IMG/VR virus record: IMGVR_UViG_3300048592_000616
Coordinates: 1-64,000 of that record
DNA length: 64,000 nucleotides
Source of the DNA: a virus
Direction: 5' to 3' (one strand)
Below are positions 21,919-30,011 of the stretch, piece by piece. The position numbers were made by a program, and so were the translations under genes. Within the stretch, counting starts at the first letter, position 1. Each line of letters begins with the position of its first letter. The notes beneath the pieces were generated by a model. The model worked only from the letters and a program-made list of their open reading frames with translations. It ran no database searches and had not been told where the DNA came from.

Positions 21919-22728
21919 GTGAAGGTTAAGATCATTGCAGTGACCAATAACAAAGGTGGCGTCGGTAAATCGACGACGGCCGGGAATGTCGCGGCTGCTC
22001 TCTCCGAGCGGGGGCCGACGCTCATCGTCGATCTTGATCCGCAGGGCAACATGAGTGACTTCTTCGGGGTCAGGGATCGCGTTGGGGATCGGTGCGTCAG
22101 CCGGTTACTGTTGGGACAGGCAACATTGCGGGAAAGCGTTGTCTCGCTGGATCGGCCGGAGGATGGACTAAACCGGCCGCGCCTGTTTCTGCTACCGGCT
22201 AGTGCGGACCTGGAGGAGGCCGGTGAGTCGTTGATCCTCGCGGACTATCAGGCCGCGCGACGCCCCGGCAGTAGAGCGGTCCCGCTAAAGAACTGTCTGA
22301 GCCACTGGTTGGCATCGGCCACGGACGTTTTTCAGTACATCGTCATTGACTGCCCGCCGAAGCTCGACGTGTTGAAAGCGGCCGTTTACCACTTCGCCCA
22401 AGCGTTGGTGGTTCCTACCAAGCCTGACCATTTGAGCATGGTTGGCGTCCGGCAACACACCGAGGACCTGGAGCGTTATCGCGCCGATGGAGCCACGGCT
22501 CGTCTTCGCTACATCTTGCCGACGATGGTTCAGCCGCGGCAAGTCATGGACCGGCAGATGCTGATCGAGTTGATCTCGGTCTACGGTCGGGATCGCATTG
22601 CCGCCCCTATCCCCCTGGCCGTCGCCGTCAAGGAGAGCAGCGGCAGCGGTGGACGCACGATATTCGAGTATCAACCGGATCACGCAGCCGCCAAGGCGTA
22701 TAAGCACCTGGCCGGGAGACTTGCCTGA
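21919..22728 (+). CDS. parA: ParA-type partition ATPase
   Basis: 269 aa. GTG 21919 chosen over earlier starts: GGAGG lies at 21908 and the protein then starts MKVKIIAVTNNKGGVGKSTTAGN, the canonical ParA N-terminus with deviant Walker A at residues 12-19. LIVDLDPQGNMSDF and FQYIVIDCPPKLDVL are the next motifs. No N-terminal HTH domain, so a small type Ib ParA whose partner is an RHH protein. Implies low-copy extrachromosomal maintenance. Confidence 0.93.
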   Translation: MKVKIIAVTNNKGGVGKSTTAGNVAAALSERGPTLIVDLDPQGNMSDFFGVRDRVGDRCVSRLLLGQATLRESVVSLDRPEDGLNRPRLFLLPASADLEEAGESLILADYQAARRPGSRAVPLKNCLSHWLASATDVFQYIVIDCPPKLDVLKAAVYHFAQALVVPTKPDHLSMVGVRQHTEDLERYRADGATARLRYILPTMVQPRQVMDRQMLIELISVYGRDRIAAPIPLAVAVKESSGSGGRTIFEYQPDHAAAKAYKHLAGRLA

Positions 22729-23042
22729 TGGATAACCTCTTAGACCAACTCGATAACACCAAGCCAACATCTAGGCAGTTTGACAAGACCGTCTCGACAG
22801 CCAGCGCCACGGCCGTAAAAGCGGCCGTCGGCAGCAAAGGTGCCACCGAAAAGCGAAAGACGATCTATCTCGCCCCGGAGGTGCAGGAATACATCCAGCA
22901 AACGGCTGACGATCTGGGCATTGGCGTGATGGCTTGCTATCGCTTTCTTTTGGTTCTCGGCCTTGAGGCTGTCCAGAATGGGCGGCGGCCGGAAGTGGTA
23001 TCCGTCTCTTCTCGACTGACGACCGACGACTGGCGGCCGTAG
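22728..23042 (+). CDS. ParG-like ribbon-helix-helix partition partner (104 aa)
   Basis: TGATG overlap with parA. Flexible N-terminus (DNTKPTSRQFDKTVSTAS) and an RHH-like core KRKTIYLAPEVQEYIQQTADDLGIGVMACYRFLLVLGLE. This layout (mobile N-tail plus RHH) is that of ParG-type centromere-binding proteins, whose tail stimulates ParA. Followed by a terminator. Confidence 0.75.
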   Translation: MDNLLDQLDNTKPTSRQFDKTVSTASATAVKAAVGSKGATEKRKTIYLAPEVQEYIQQTADDLGIGVMACYRFLLVLGLEAVQNGRRPEVVSVSSRLTTDDWRP

Positions 23043-23048
23043 ACAAGC

Positions 23049-23076
23049 AAAAGGGCCACCTCGCGGTGGCCCTTTT
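23049..23076 (+). terminator. Intrinsic terminator after the partition pair
   Basis: AAAAGGGCCACC (23049-23060), loop TCGC, GGTGGCCCTTTT (23065-23076). Perfect 12-bp stem with A and T tracts on each side, so it can work both ways. 23077-23330 downstream has an AACGAACGAAC leader motif (23104-23114) with GACGGAGG but no ORF after it, and a TATCAT at 23231. Confidence 0.9.
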
Positions 23077-23330
23077 GGTGGGGCCGGGCGACCCCACTAT
23101 ACCAACGAACGAACCTTTAGCCGACGGAGGCAGAAGATTCAGGACCACTATACCAGACATCCCCCACCCCCGCCAACCGCATATCATGAGTGCCGCATGA
23201 GTTAAACATTAGCGGCGGGTTATTTTCTGCTATCATGCGGGTCAACGACGATCACACGCTGGAACTTTGTGAAACCGATGGCAACCGAACGGAGGGAAAC
23301 CGATTTGGACAACAAAGGTGAAAGTAAGTT

Positions 23331-23549
23331 ATGGGCCTACAAGGAGTTTCGGTCCCGACGCAACAGCGTGGCCAGTTAGGGGCGAACTGTCGGGAGGCAT
23401 GTTGTTTGGAGACGCTCCAAACGATCTTGACCGCGAGGGAGTTAACGGGGCTGATCGAGCGCCGGGAAAAGACCGCCCAGCTGCAGGCGGCGGTCCTGGC
23501 TGCAAGGGAACGTTTATCGGACGAGTTTGAGAAGTATCGTTTGAACTGA
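23331..23549 (+). CDS. Small coiled-coil protein, start uncertain (up to 72 aa)
   Basis: Only the C-terminal ~45 residues look convincing (LETLQTILTARELTGLIERREKTAQLQ ... RLSDEFEKYRLN, helical heptads). A TTG at 23406 with GGGAGG eight bases upstream would give 47 aa and is my preferred start; the ATG at 23331 lacks an SD. A separate 24-codon TTG ORF (23305-23379) sits behind GGAGGG and could be a leader peptide. Confidence 0.45.
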   Translation: MGLQGVSVPTQQRGQLGANCREACCLETLQTILTARELTGLIERREKTAQLQAAVLAARERLSDEFEKYRLN

Positions 23550-23601
23550 GCCGGGGCGGGAGGGAAGCCCACCTTGGCGACAGTGAAAGCAGGGGGTATC
23601 A

Positions 23602-24306
23602 ATGAAGGTTCTGATCGTGGACTCCAACGCGGAGTTCGCAAAGATGGTGGCGGCCGGATTACAGATGTTCGGCCACACGGCCGACGTGGCCCTGACCGCC
23701 GATGAAGCACTGACGCACTTAGCCTCCCTCGAATATTCAATGGTCGTCGTCGGCCTCCCATCGGCCGCCGCGTTTCTCCGCAAGGCCAAGCAGGTCGATG
23801 TCACGTTGTCGGCCGTTGTGTTGGGCCTGTCGCCCAGCGTGGCCGACGTGGTCGAGGTCCTGCGCGGCGGACCCAACGCCCTGGCCATCGACTACATCGT
23901 CAAGCCCGAGCCGCACCTGATCCGGCGCGTGGCTGAGGACATCGACGCCTACTTCACGCGGCTCCATGTGGGCGAGCTGATGGTAGACCGGAAGCTGCGG
24001 CGCGCGTACTGGGCCGGGGAAGAGCTGCAACTGTCGCCGGTCGAGCACGCCATCCTGACCACCTTCGCGATGAAGCCCTGGCAGGACATCACCTACGAGG
24101 AGCTGGCGCAGGCCGTTTACGAGAAGCCCGTCGCCCACGGCCGGGCCATGCGGATGTTGCGCGCGCCGCTTTCCCGGCTCCGCACCAAGCTCTCGGCTGC
24201 GGCCGGGCGGGATGTCATCATCTACGGCTACAACGACGGCAACCGCTTGATCCCGTCATCGCCGCTGTACAAGACGGCGACGGCCGTCACCGACCCAGCC
24301 CCTTAA
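23602..24306 (+). CDS. OmpR-like transcription factor with a degenerate receiver domain
   Basis: 234 aa. Residues 1-115 have the receiver fold (MKVLIVDSNAEFAKMVAAGLQ ... YIVKP with the conserved Lys), but the strand that should carry the phospho-acceptor Asp reads MVVVGLPS, so Asp is replaced by Gly, and the acidic pair at the start is reduced to one Asp. Residues ~118-225 match a winged-helix Trans_reg_C domain (LQLSPVEHAILTTFAM, ITYEELAQAVY, RMLRAPLSRLRTKL). Probably a phosphorylation-independent phage regulator. Confidence 0.75.
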   Translation: MKVLIVDSNAEFAKMVAAGLQMFGHTADVALTADEALTHLASLEYSMVVVGLPSAAAFLRKAKQVDVTLSAVVLGLSPSVADVVEVLRGGPNALAIDYIVKPEPHLIRRVAEDIDAYFTRLHVGELMVDRKLRRAYWAGEELQLSPVEHAILTTFAMKPWQDITYEELAQAVYEKPVAHGRAMRMLRAPLSRLRTKLSAAAGRDVIIYGYNDGNRLIPSSPLYKTATAVTDPAP

Positions 24307-24340
24307 CCAGCGCCCGGACCAGCACCGGGCGCTGGTCTTT
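24307..24340 (+). terminator. Intrinsic terminator
   Basis: CCAGCGCCCGG (24307-24317) / CCGGGCGCTGG (24325-24335), then TCTTT. Ends the regulator gene. Confidence 0.85.
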
Positions 24341-24352
24341 CACCGCTCCCTA

Positions 24353-24381
24353 TTGACATTTGACGTTGGCCGTATTATCAT
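24353..24381 (+). promoter_or_regulatory. Promoter
   Basis: TTGACA 24353-24358, spacer 17, TATCAT 24376-24381. A phased GGTT element starts 11 bp after the -10. Confidence 0.75.
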
Positions 24382-24392
24382 GCGTTTCTGCC

Positions 24393-24408
24393 GGTTCCTG
24401 ATGGTTGC
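24393..24408 (+). repeat. Phased GGTT element
   Basis: GGTTCC-TGAT-GGTTGC, 10-bp register. It lies just downstream of a -10 box, where a bound protein would block initiation. Confidence 0.75.
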
Positions 24409-24490
24409 TAAACCAACACCAGGGATCGACGGGCGGGACCCACAGTAATTGACCTGTTGTTTCAGCATCACTTCCTCGACGGCCCGCTAA

Positions 24491-24534
24491 TAACAATTGT
24501 TAGTGCTTGACAAAAGGCCGCTGCGATGTATGAT
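24491..24534 (+). promoter_or_regulatory. Palindrome plus promoter
   Basis: TAACAATTGTTA (24491-24502) is a perfect 12-bp palindrome four bases before the -35 TTGACA (24507-24512); -10 TATGAT at 24529-24534, spacer 16. Palindrome placement fits an activator or repressor operator. Confidence 0.7.
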
Positions 24535-24550
24535 GATGTAGCAAAGAAAA

Positions 24551-24584
24551 ACCCGCTGGTCTGGAAAACAGGCGGGTCTCTTTT
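24551..24584 (+). terminator. Hairpin with T tract in the leader (possible attenuator)
   Basis: ACCCGCTG (24551-24558) pairs with CAGGCGGGT (24569-24577) with one bulge, followed by CTCTTTT. It lies 17 bp after the promoter -10 and before the initiator gene. Confidence 0.6.
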
Positions 24585-24657
24585 GCGAAAACTATAACCG
24601 GGTGCCGGAGGGTTTCACGTTCCTGGCAGCCCGTTGTTGGACGTTGCGAGAATGATA

Positions 24658-24705
24658 GCATGCGGCGTCCTCTCTGTCAAGCAATTTCTTAAGGAGACGC
24701 CATGC
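24658..24705 (+). promoter_or_regulatory. Hairpin enclosing the initiator start codon
   Basis: GCAT-gc-GGCGTC (24658-24669) pairs with GACGCC-ATGC (24696-24705), which includes the ATG at 24702. The SD AAGGAG sits in the 26-nt loop. Folding would limit translation of the replication initiator. Confidence 0.45.
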
Positions 24706-25937
24706 GCGACGACGGTACAACTACCTTTGTTCGGATGCCCGACAGCTTCGGGTTCACCCAGGTTCCCAACCCAACCGTATACGACGGCCGCCTGCCCTTC
24801 GAGGCGCTGGGCCTGCTGACGCTGCTTCTAGCGAAGTGCGAGCTGGCCGCCAACCGCGGCGGCCGGTGGGAGATACGCAACCGGCACCTGTACGCGATCT
24901 GCAAGGAGCGCAGCGGCTGGGGCCGGGAGAAGACCGACAAGCTGCTGGCGACCTTGACCCGGCTCGGCTACCTGGTCAGCGAGTGCCACCGCGACGGCGG
25001 CCGCTTCGCCTGGACGCGGACGCTCTACAGTTGCCCGATCCTCAACGTCGAGTACATGGCGACGGCCGAGGGCGCGGCGTTTCGCCAGGAGGTCGTCGGC
25101 CGTCACGGCACGGCCAAGGTGGCGCTGCTGGAGGATATCGCCACCGCATACGGCAAACCCGTAGACGGTGGGGACGCCACCATATACGGCTCCACCGGGT
25201 ACGGTGAACCAGTAGATATAACACAGACTCTTAATAACACAGATGATCATATACGCGCGCGCGAGGAAGCGACCGAAGACGCCGCGCCCGAACAAACCGA
25301 ACCGGCCCGACCGGCGGCCGCCTCCAAACCCGAACAAACCGAAGAAGTCGAACAAACCGAACCCGTCTTCACGGCCGAGATGGCCTACCTCGTCAACGCT
25401 TTGGTGGATGTGACCGGCCTGCGGGCGCGGACGGCGCGGGGCGGGTGGACGCGAGCCTTCGAGGAGAGCCACGTCCCGCTGGCCCGCGAGCTGGCGGCCG
25501 CCGGGGTGACGCCCGACCAGGTGCGGGCGTGGTACGGCGATCCGGCCGGGTACTGGTACGCCGGGGACTGGCGCAGCCACGACCGGCTCGGCAAGCCGGT
25601 GCAGCCGCGGCACTGGCAGATCGAGGAGACCTACGGCCGGGCGGAGACGTGGACGGCGGCCGAGGCGAGGCCGGAGCTGGCGCAGCGCCCGCGCGGCGAG
25701 AGCGAGGGCGCGACCCAGTGGGAGCAGGTCTACAACGGCCTGCGGCGCTACGGGTTCCGCAAGTATAGCCAGTGGCGCGACGGCCTCGATGAACGGGCAC
25801 AGCGGGCCGTCTCGGCCATCGGCGGGAGCAACCTGGCGGAGACGCCGGAGAAGGAGATGAACCCGGCCGGGTACAACACCGCCCGCCGGCGGTTCCTGGA
25901 CTTGTACAACGGCGGCACCCTGGCCGCTGCGGACTGA
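24702..25937 (+). CDS. Phage replication initiator / winged-helix protein
   Basis: 411 aa. N-terminal residues ~20-115 look like a wHTH: LPFEALGLLTLLLAKCEL, RNRHLYAICKERSGWGREKTDKLLATLTRLGYLVSECHRDGG. An acidic PEQTE repeat linker spans ~195-235. The C-terminal part is helical (VNALVDVTGLRARTA ... VTPDQVRAWYGDPAGYWY). This layout, directly before dnaB, is typical of DnaA-independent phage initiators or helicase loaders. SD AAGGAGACG. Confidence 0.7.
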   Translation: MRDDGTTTFVRMPDSFGFTQVPNPTVYDGRLPFEALGLLTLLLAKCELAANRGGRWEIRNRHLYAICKERSGWGREKTDKLLATLTRLGYLVSECHRDGGRFAWTRTLYSCPILNVEYMATAEGAAFRQEVVGRHGTAKVALLEDIATAYGKPVDGGDATIYGSTGYGEPVDITQTLNNTDDHIRAREEATEDAAPEQTEPARPAAASKPEQTEEVEQTEPVFTAEMAYLVNALVDVTGLRARTARGGWTRAFEESHVPLARELAAAGVTPDQVRAWYGDPAGYWYAGDWRSHDRLGKPVQPRHWQIEETYGRAETWTAAEARPELAQRPRGESEGATQWEQVYNGLRRYGFRKYSQWRDGLDERAQRAVSAIGGSNLAETPEKEMNPAGYNTARRRFLDLYNGGTLAAAD

Positions 25938-25975
25938 ACGAACGAACATAGGCAACGACGGAGGCAACGAAACTC

Positions 25976-27364
25976 ATGGCAGGATACAACGGACACGGCG
26001 CGGCGACGGCCGCTATGCCGGTCATTGAAGACAAACTCCCCCCGCACAACCTCGACGCCGAGGCGGCCGTGCTGGGATCGATCCTGATCGACCCCGACTG
26101 CCTGCTGGAGCTGACCCCCTTCTTGCGGCCGGAGGACTTTTACCGGATGGCCCACCGCTGGGTGTATGAGGCCCTGGTGGCGATGGCCGAGCGTGGCGAG
26201 CCGGTGGACTTTCTGACGATCGCATCAGAGATGACCCGGCGTGGGCAGTTGGCGGAGATCGGCGGTGAACCGGCGCTGATCCAGATGATCAACGAGGTGC
26301 CCACGTCGGTCAATGCCGAGCACTACGGCCGTCTGGTGGCCGATGCCGGGCAGCGTCGCCGGATGATCGACGCCGCCGGGCGCGTGGCCAAGCTGGCCTA
26401 CGACGAAGACCTGCCGGTGGATGAGATGGTGTCGCGGGCCGAGGCGGCCGTCTTCGCCGCTTCGGCCGGGCTGGCCTATGAGACGGTCCAGACGGCCGCT
26501 ATGGCGATGGGCCATCTGTACGATGTGACGATGGAGCGTCACGCCAACCCCGACCGCCTGGTGGGCCTGCCGACCGGGCTGCTCGACCTGGACCGGATAT
26601 TAGGCGGGTTCAAGCGGTCGGACATGATCACCCTGGCGGCGCGGCCGGGCATGGGCAAGACCGCGCTGGCGCTGGGGACGGCGCTGCACACCGCCCACCG
26701 GCTGGGCAAGCGCGTGGCGCTGTTTAACCTGGAGATGTCGGCCGAACAACTGACGCGGCGGTTGGTGGCGATGGAGGCTGACCTGCCGTATGGCGACATC
26801 GAGAAGGGGCATCTGGGACCGGCCGAGATGGAGCGGTTCACGCGGGCCGTCGGCGAGCTGTCACGGGACCGGCTGTGGATCGACGCCACGTCGGGGCTGT
26901 CGCTGCCGCAGATCGCCTCGCGTTGCCGCCGCCTGTACGCCGAGTACGGACTGGACCTGATCATCATCGACTACATCGGCCTGATCCAGACCGCGACCGG
27001 CGAAAAGTTCTTCTCGTCCAACGACCGCATCTCAGCCATCTCCCAGGGAGTCAAGCGGCTGGCGAGCGAGTTGGATACCCCGGTGCTGGCCCTGTCGCAG
27101 CTCAACCGCGGGGTGGAGGCGCGCAGTGACAAGCGGCCGATGCTGGCCGACCTGCGCGACAGTGGCGCTATCGAGCAGGACAGTGACGTCGTGATCTTCA
27201 TCTACCGCGACGACTACTACAACCCGGAGACCAGCGACCGGCCGAACGTGGCCGAGATCATCGTCGCCAAGCACCGCAACGGCCAGACCGGCGACGCCGA
27301 AGCGTTCTGGCACGCCCCGCGCGCCGCGTTTAAGAACCTGGAAAAGCGCGGCATCACGCTGTGA
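25976..27364 (+). CDS. dnaB: Replicative DNA helicase DnaB
   Basis: 462 aa, full length. N-terminal domain PPHNLDAEAAVLGSILID; linker; RecA-like core with Walker A AARPGMGKTALAL (~222-232), FNLEMSAEQL, LIIIDYIGLI (Walker B, ~328), LSQLNRGVE, LADLRDSGAIEQDSDVVIF and an arginine-finger region near the end (KHRNGQTG). Hexameric 5'-3' helicase at the phage fork. SD CGGAGGC, with leader motif AACGAACGAACATAGG upstream. Confidence 0.97.
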   Translation: MAGYNGHGAATAAMPVIEDKLPPHNLDAEAAVLGSILIDPDCLLELTPFLRPEDFYRMAHRWVYEALVAMAERGEPVDFLTIASEMTRRGQLAEIGGEPALIQMINEVPTSVNAEHYGRLVADAGQRRRMIDAAGRVAKLAYDEDLPVDEMVSRAEAAVFAASAGLAYETVQTAAMAMGHLYDVTMERHANPDRLVGLPTGLLDLDRILGGFKRSDMITLAARPGMGKTALALGTALHTAHRLGKRVALFNLEMSAEQLTRRLVAMEADLPYGDIEKGHLGPAEMERFTRAVGELSRDRLWIDATSGLSLPQIASRCRRLYAEYGLDLIIIDYIGLIQTATGEKFFSSNDRISAISQGVKRLASELDTPVLALSQLNRGVEARSDKRPMLADLRDSGAIEQDSDVVIFIYRDDYYNPETSDRPNVAEIIVAKHRNGQTGDAEAFWHAPRAAFKNLEKRGITL

Positions 27365-27378
27365 TCGCGGATTGGGGA

Positions 27379-27408
27379 TTGACGGCCAGTTTACATGTGT
27401 GGTATGAT
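27379..27408 (+). promoter_or_regulatory. Promoter, divergent member of the TATGAT class
   Basis: TTGACG 27379-27384, spacer 18, TATGAT 27403-27408; the following ACGGTAACAC departs from the usual KCATAC. The ATG of the next gene is at 27420, only ~5 nt after the expected transcription start. Confidence 0.75.
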
Positions 27409-27419
27409 ACGGTAACACT

Positions 27420-27686
27420 ATGACGACAGCCAAGCAGCTCCCTACTCGCGAATCCACGCCGACCGGCCGGTATCTGAAGGCCCAGCGGATGGTGTTGATC
27501 CAGATCGACGCCCTGCGCGACGACGTGCGCCGGACGTTCCCGTGGGACCCGCAGGCGGTCGGGTATAGCGAGGCGTACACCGCCAAGCTGGGCGCGTCGT
27601 TGGAGCGGCTGGAAGCGCAGATCGCCGAGATGCGCATGAAGCTGATGGCATTTGAGAATTCACAACACGACGGAGGCAAGCAGTGA
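27420..27686 (+). CDS. Hypothetical helical protein (88 aa), near-leaderless
   Basis: Starts MTTAKQLPTRESTPTGRYLKAQRM; the C-terminal half is a helix (LGASLERLEAQIAEMRMKLMAFEN). No SD before ATG 27420 and almost no 5' leader from the promoter at 27379. Its stop overlaps the next start. Confidence 0.65.
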   Translation: MTTAKQLPTRESTPTGRYLKAQRMVLIQIDALRDDVRRTFPWDPQAVGYSEAYTAKLGASLERLEAQIAEMRMKLMAFENSQHDGGKQ

Positions 27687-28900
27687 GTACATTTTTGTTG
27701 GACCAGTTAGCCGAGAGAGCGGCCGCTGAGGCAGCCGCGGCCCACGAGGCACTTCTGGCGGAACGCGCGGCCAAGCGCGAGGCGGCGGCCGAGCACATCG
27801 ACACGTTGATCCCTGATGAGGTTCTCGCCGGGCTGGAGATCGAGGAGGACGGTACGTACTGGCGCTCGGATCGCGGCGGGGCGCAGACGGCCGACCTTGA
27901 CAAGCTGGTGTTGCGGCTGCGGCCGAACACCTGGCGCAAGGAGATCGGCGAGTTGCCGTGGCTGTACCTGTGGGCGACGGAGGACGGCGGCGAGTCACCG
28001 AGCGTGTATCTGTCCAACGTGCAGCCCGGCGACCGTTACAGCGCCAAGCGACTGCGGCTGACCAATGCCGACCAGTGGGCCAACGACGCCGACCTGGCCG
28101 ACATCGTGGCGGCCGTGTACGCAGTGTACAACGACAGGGTGGCCCGGCACGACGCCCAGGCCGAGAAGGAGCGTCAGCAGGCCATCGCCAGCGCCCGGCG
28201 CACGCTCGAGACCAAAGCCACGTGGGATTGGCGCGGGGTACGGTACGACGCCTTGAAAGGGCTGAACCGGCTGAAGGAAGTGGACCCGGACCGGGCGGCC
28301 GAATATGATGCCGACTATGCCGCGTTCATCGAGTGGGCGGACAAGGCGCAGGCCGAGGAAGAAGCCGAAGCGGCCAAAAAGCGCGCCGCCTGGGACGTGT
28401 ACAAAGAGGCGTATGCCAAGTGGGACGCGGAAAAGACCGCGGTGCTCGATGAGTACGCCCGGGCGCTGCAAGCGGTGGCCGAGAAGTACAACCGGGAGTA
28501 CAAGGTGTGGACGCTGGAGTACGGCGTGGTCGCGACCGACGATGACCTCGAAGAATTCATCACCACGGACAAAGTCAGAGTGACCGACGCCGAGGGCGCG
28601 CCCCTGACGGCCGACACGGTGTGGCATGTTCTTCACTACGGCACGATCTTGGATCGTCGCTTCGCGCACCCGGTCAGTCTGGATGGCCCCGAAATTCGCC
28701 AGAGCCGCGACGGCTACCATCCGACAGTTGACATCTCGCCGTTGTCTTGGGTTCGGGTCTCGGTCTTGCCGACTGATGAGGCGGCCGCCTCAGCGGATAT
28801 CCAGGACATCCCGCGCCCGGACGTGTCGCCGGAGCCGGTGAACCCGGACGGCCAGACGCAAAGCGAACTCGACTACAGCATGGCAGCGAACCGCTATTAG
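27683..28900 (+). CDS. Large coiled-coil hypothetical protein (405 aa)
   Basis: GTG start behind ACGGAGGC. Residues 1-40 and ~150-265 are Ala/Glu/Lys-rich coiled coils (EAAAAHEALLAERAAKREAAAE; KAQAEEEAEAAKKRAAWD). A globular segment ~45-130 contains TYWRSDRGG and LPWLYLWATEDGG, and the C-terminal part is Pro-rich. Not a known enzyme by eye. Its place after dnaB suggests a replication or recombination scaffold. Confidence 0.65.
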   Translation: MSTFLLDQLAERAAAEAAAAHEALLAERAAKREAAAEHIDTLIPDEVLAGLEIEEDGTYWRSDRGGAQTADLDKLVLRLRPNTWRKEIGELPWLYLWATEDGGESPSVYLSNVQPGDRYSAKRLRLTNADQWANDADLADIVAAVYAVYNDRVARHDAQAEKERQQAIASARRTLETKATWDWRGVRYDALKGLNRLKEVDPDRAAEYDADYAAFIEWADKAQAEEEAEAAKKRAAWDVYKEAYAKWDAEKTAVLDEYARALQAVAEKYNREYKVWTLEYGVVATDDDLEEFITTDKVRVTDAEGAPLTADTVWHVLHYGTILDRRFAHPVSLDGPEIRQSRDGYHPTVDISPLSWVRVSVLPTDEAAASADIQDIPRPDVSPEPVNPDGQTQSELDYSMAANRY

Positions 28901-28920
28901 GCATCGGCCCAACGCGCAAG

Positions 28921-28954
28921 CCAAGGAAGCCGCCGACTCCAGCGGCTTCCTTGG
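28921..28954 (+). terminator. Strong hairpin after the coiled-coil gene
   Basis: CCAAGGAAGCCGC (28921-28933) pairs perfectly with GCGGCTTCCTTGG (28942-28954). No T tract follows, so it may stabilise the 3' end as much as terminate. Confidence 0.65.
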
Positions 28955-28986
28955 CCCCACAAACCAACGACGGAGGTTAACCCATC

Positions 28987-29172
28987 ATGTTCCAGATCAC
29001 TCACACCATCACCGTGACATTCGCCCGGCGAACCGGCCGGGGCAAGTCGGTCTATGTCTTTGACGGCCGCGGCGCGCAGGCGACCTACGGCATGAGCCGC
29101 GACGTGCGGCGTCGCTACGCCCTGAACTGCCACGGCGGCCGCGGCCCGGTGTTCACGTTTCGCTACTATTGA
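28987..29172 (+). CDS. Small basic hypothetical protein (61 aa)
   Basis: SD GACGGAGG before ATG. MFQITHTITVTFARRTGRGKSVYVF ... SRDVRRRYALNCHGGRG: beta-rich, basic, possible nucleic-acid binder. Confidence 0.55.
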   Translation: MFQITHTITVTFARRTGRGKSVYVFDGRGAQATYGMSRDVRRRYALNCHGGRGPVFTFRYY

Positions 29173-29175
29173 TCG

Positions 29176-29205
29176 TTGACAACCGGCCTGTTTTTATGGC
29201 ACTAT
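29176..29205 (+). promoter_or_regulatory. Promoter
   Basis: TTGACA 29176-29181, spacer 18, CACTAT 29200-29205; followed by AACCAACCGCAACGAACG, the common leader motif. Confidence 0.65.
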
Positions 29206-29261
29206 GTAGGAACCAACCGCAACGAACGACAACCCAAATTCACCCAGGAGGTTAGCATGTC

Positions 29262-29513
29262 ATGTCCGCGCAATCACTATTCATTCTGAGGATCAACAAG
29301 TCCACGGGACTCGGCACGGCCGTGTGCCTCGACGGCCCCAAGTACACCCTGTCCTTCCCGGCCGCCCTGGCGCTGCTGGGCCATCTCCGCGACGAAGCAG
29401 CCATCCGTTGCAGCCTGTTCACCGACACGGACGAAACCTTCGTGATCGAGCAGCTCAACAACTACGGCGGCCTGCTGGAAGATGCGTCAGCCATGATCGA
29501 GGTGGGGCAATGA
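29262..29513 (+). CDS. Hypothetical protein (83 aa)
   Basis: ATG 29262, ten bases after AGGAGG. An earlier out-of-frame ATG at 29257 opens a 10-codon ORF (ends 29289) that overlaps the start and could tune translation. The protein is MSAQSLFILRINKSTGLGTAVCLDG, a small alpha/beta fold, function unknown. Confidence 0.65.
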   Translation: MSAQSLFILRINKSTGLGTAVCLDGPKYTLSFPAALALLGHLRDEAAIRCSLFTDTDETFVIEQLNNYGGLLEDASAMIEVGQ

Positions 29514-29695
29514 CCACTTCAACCGCCAAGCAAGCCCTGTTGGAGGCCGTGGCCGAGGCGATCCAGAACGCTTTGACGGCCGTCGAGCTGCAGGAGATCA
29601 TGGACGGCCCGGTGTGGTACGGCGACGCCATTCGCCACTCGCTGGAGTCGGTCGAGGCGGCCGTGGCCGCCTATGTGGAGGCCGCCCATGCCTAA
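29510..29695 (+). CDS. Small helical hypothetical protein (61 aa)
   Basis: ATGA overlap with the previous gene. MTTSTAKQALLEAVAEAIQNALTAVELQEI then VEAAVAAYVEAAHA; wholly helical. Confidence 0.6.
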   Translation: MTTSTAKQALLEAVAEAIQNALTAVELQEIMDGPVWYGDAIRHSLESVEAAVAAYVEAAHA

Positions 29696-30011
29696 CCACG
29701 AGCTGCACACCGGTTTGCTGTTCCTGGCCGAGGATAAGGCCACACCGACGGCCGCGGACAAGGCGCGGGCGGCCTGCGTGGCGTTTGTCGCCAAGTACGG
29801 CACGCAACCGGCGCTGGTCCAGATGCACCCGGCGCAAGCGGCCGAGATCGCCGACGGCTCCGTTTTTTTGGAAAGCGCGGTTCCTGACGGTTGCAACGTG
29901 CCGGTCGAAGGATCGCCCCGCGTGGCCTATCGGGACTATGTGCTGGTCATCGGCCCGGTGCCGGGCAAGACCCAGATCGACTATCAAAACACACATGGGG
30001 AGGTTCGCTGA
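29688..30011 (+). CDS. Hypothetical protein (107 aa)
   Basis: Overlaps the previous gene by 8 bp. MPNHELHTGLLFLAED ... AACVAFVAKYGTQPALVQMHPAQAAEIADG: an alpha/beta domain with a conserved-looking VQMHPAQ. Its stop overlaps the next ATG by one base. Confidence 0.65.
   Translation: MPNHELHTGLLFLAEDKATPTAADKARAACVAFVAKYGTQPALVQMHPAQAAEIADGSVFLESAVPDGCNVPVEGSPRVAYRDYVLVIGPVPGKTQIDYQNTHGEVR

Larger units (their letters stand above)
24307..24701. other. Control region before the replication genes (395 bp)
   Basis: Contains two promoters (24353, 24507), a phased GGTT element (24393), a 12-bp palindrome (24491), a second hairpin with T tract (24551) and a hairpin enclosing the initiator start codon (24658-24705). 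A good place to look for the replication origin. No ORF supported. Confidence 0.7.

Noticed and set aside
22285-22770. Minus-strand ORF over parA
   Set aside because: Antisense shadow of a canonical ParA with no independent support.
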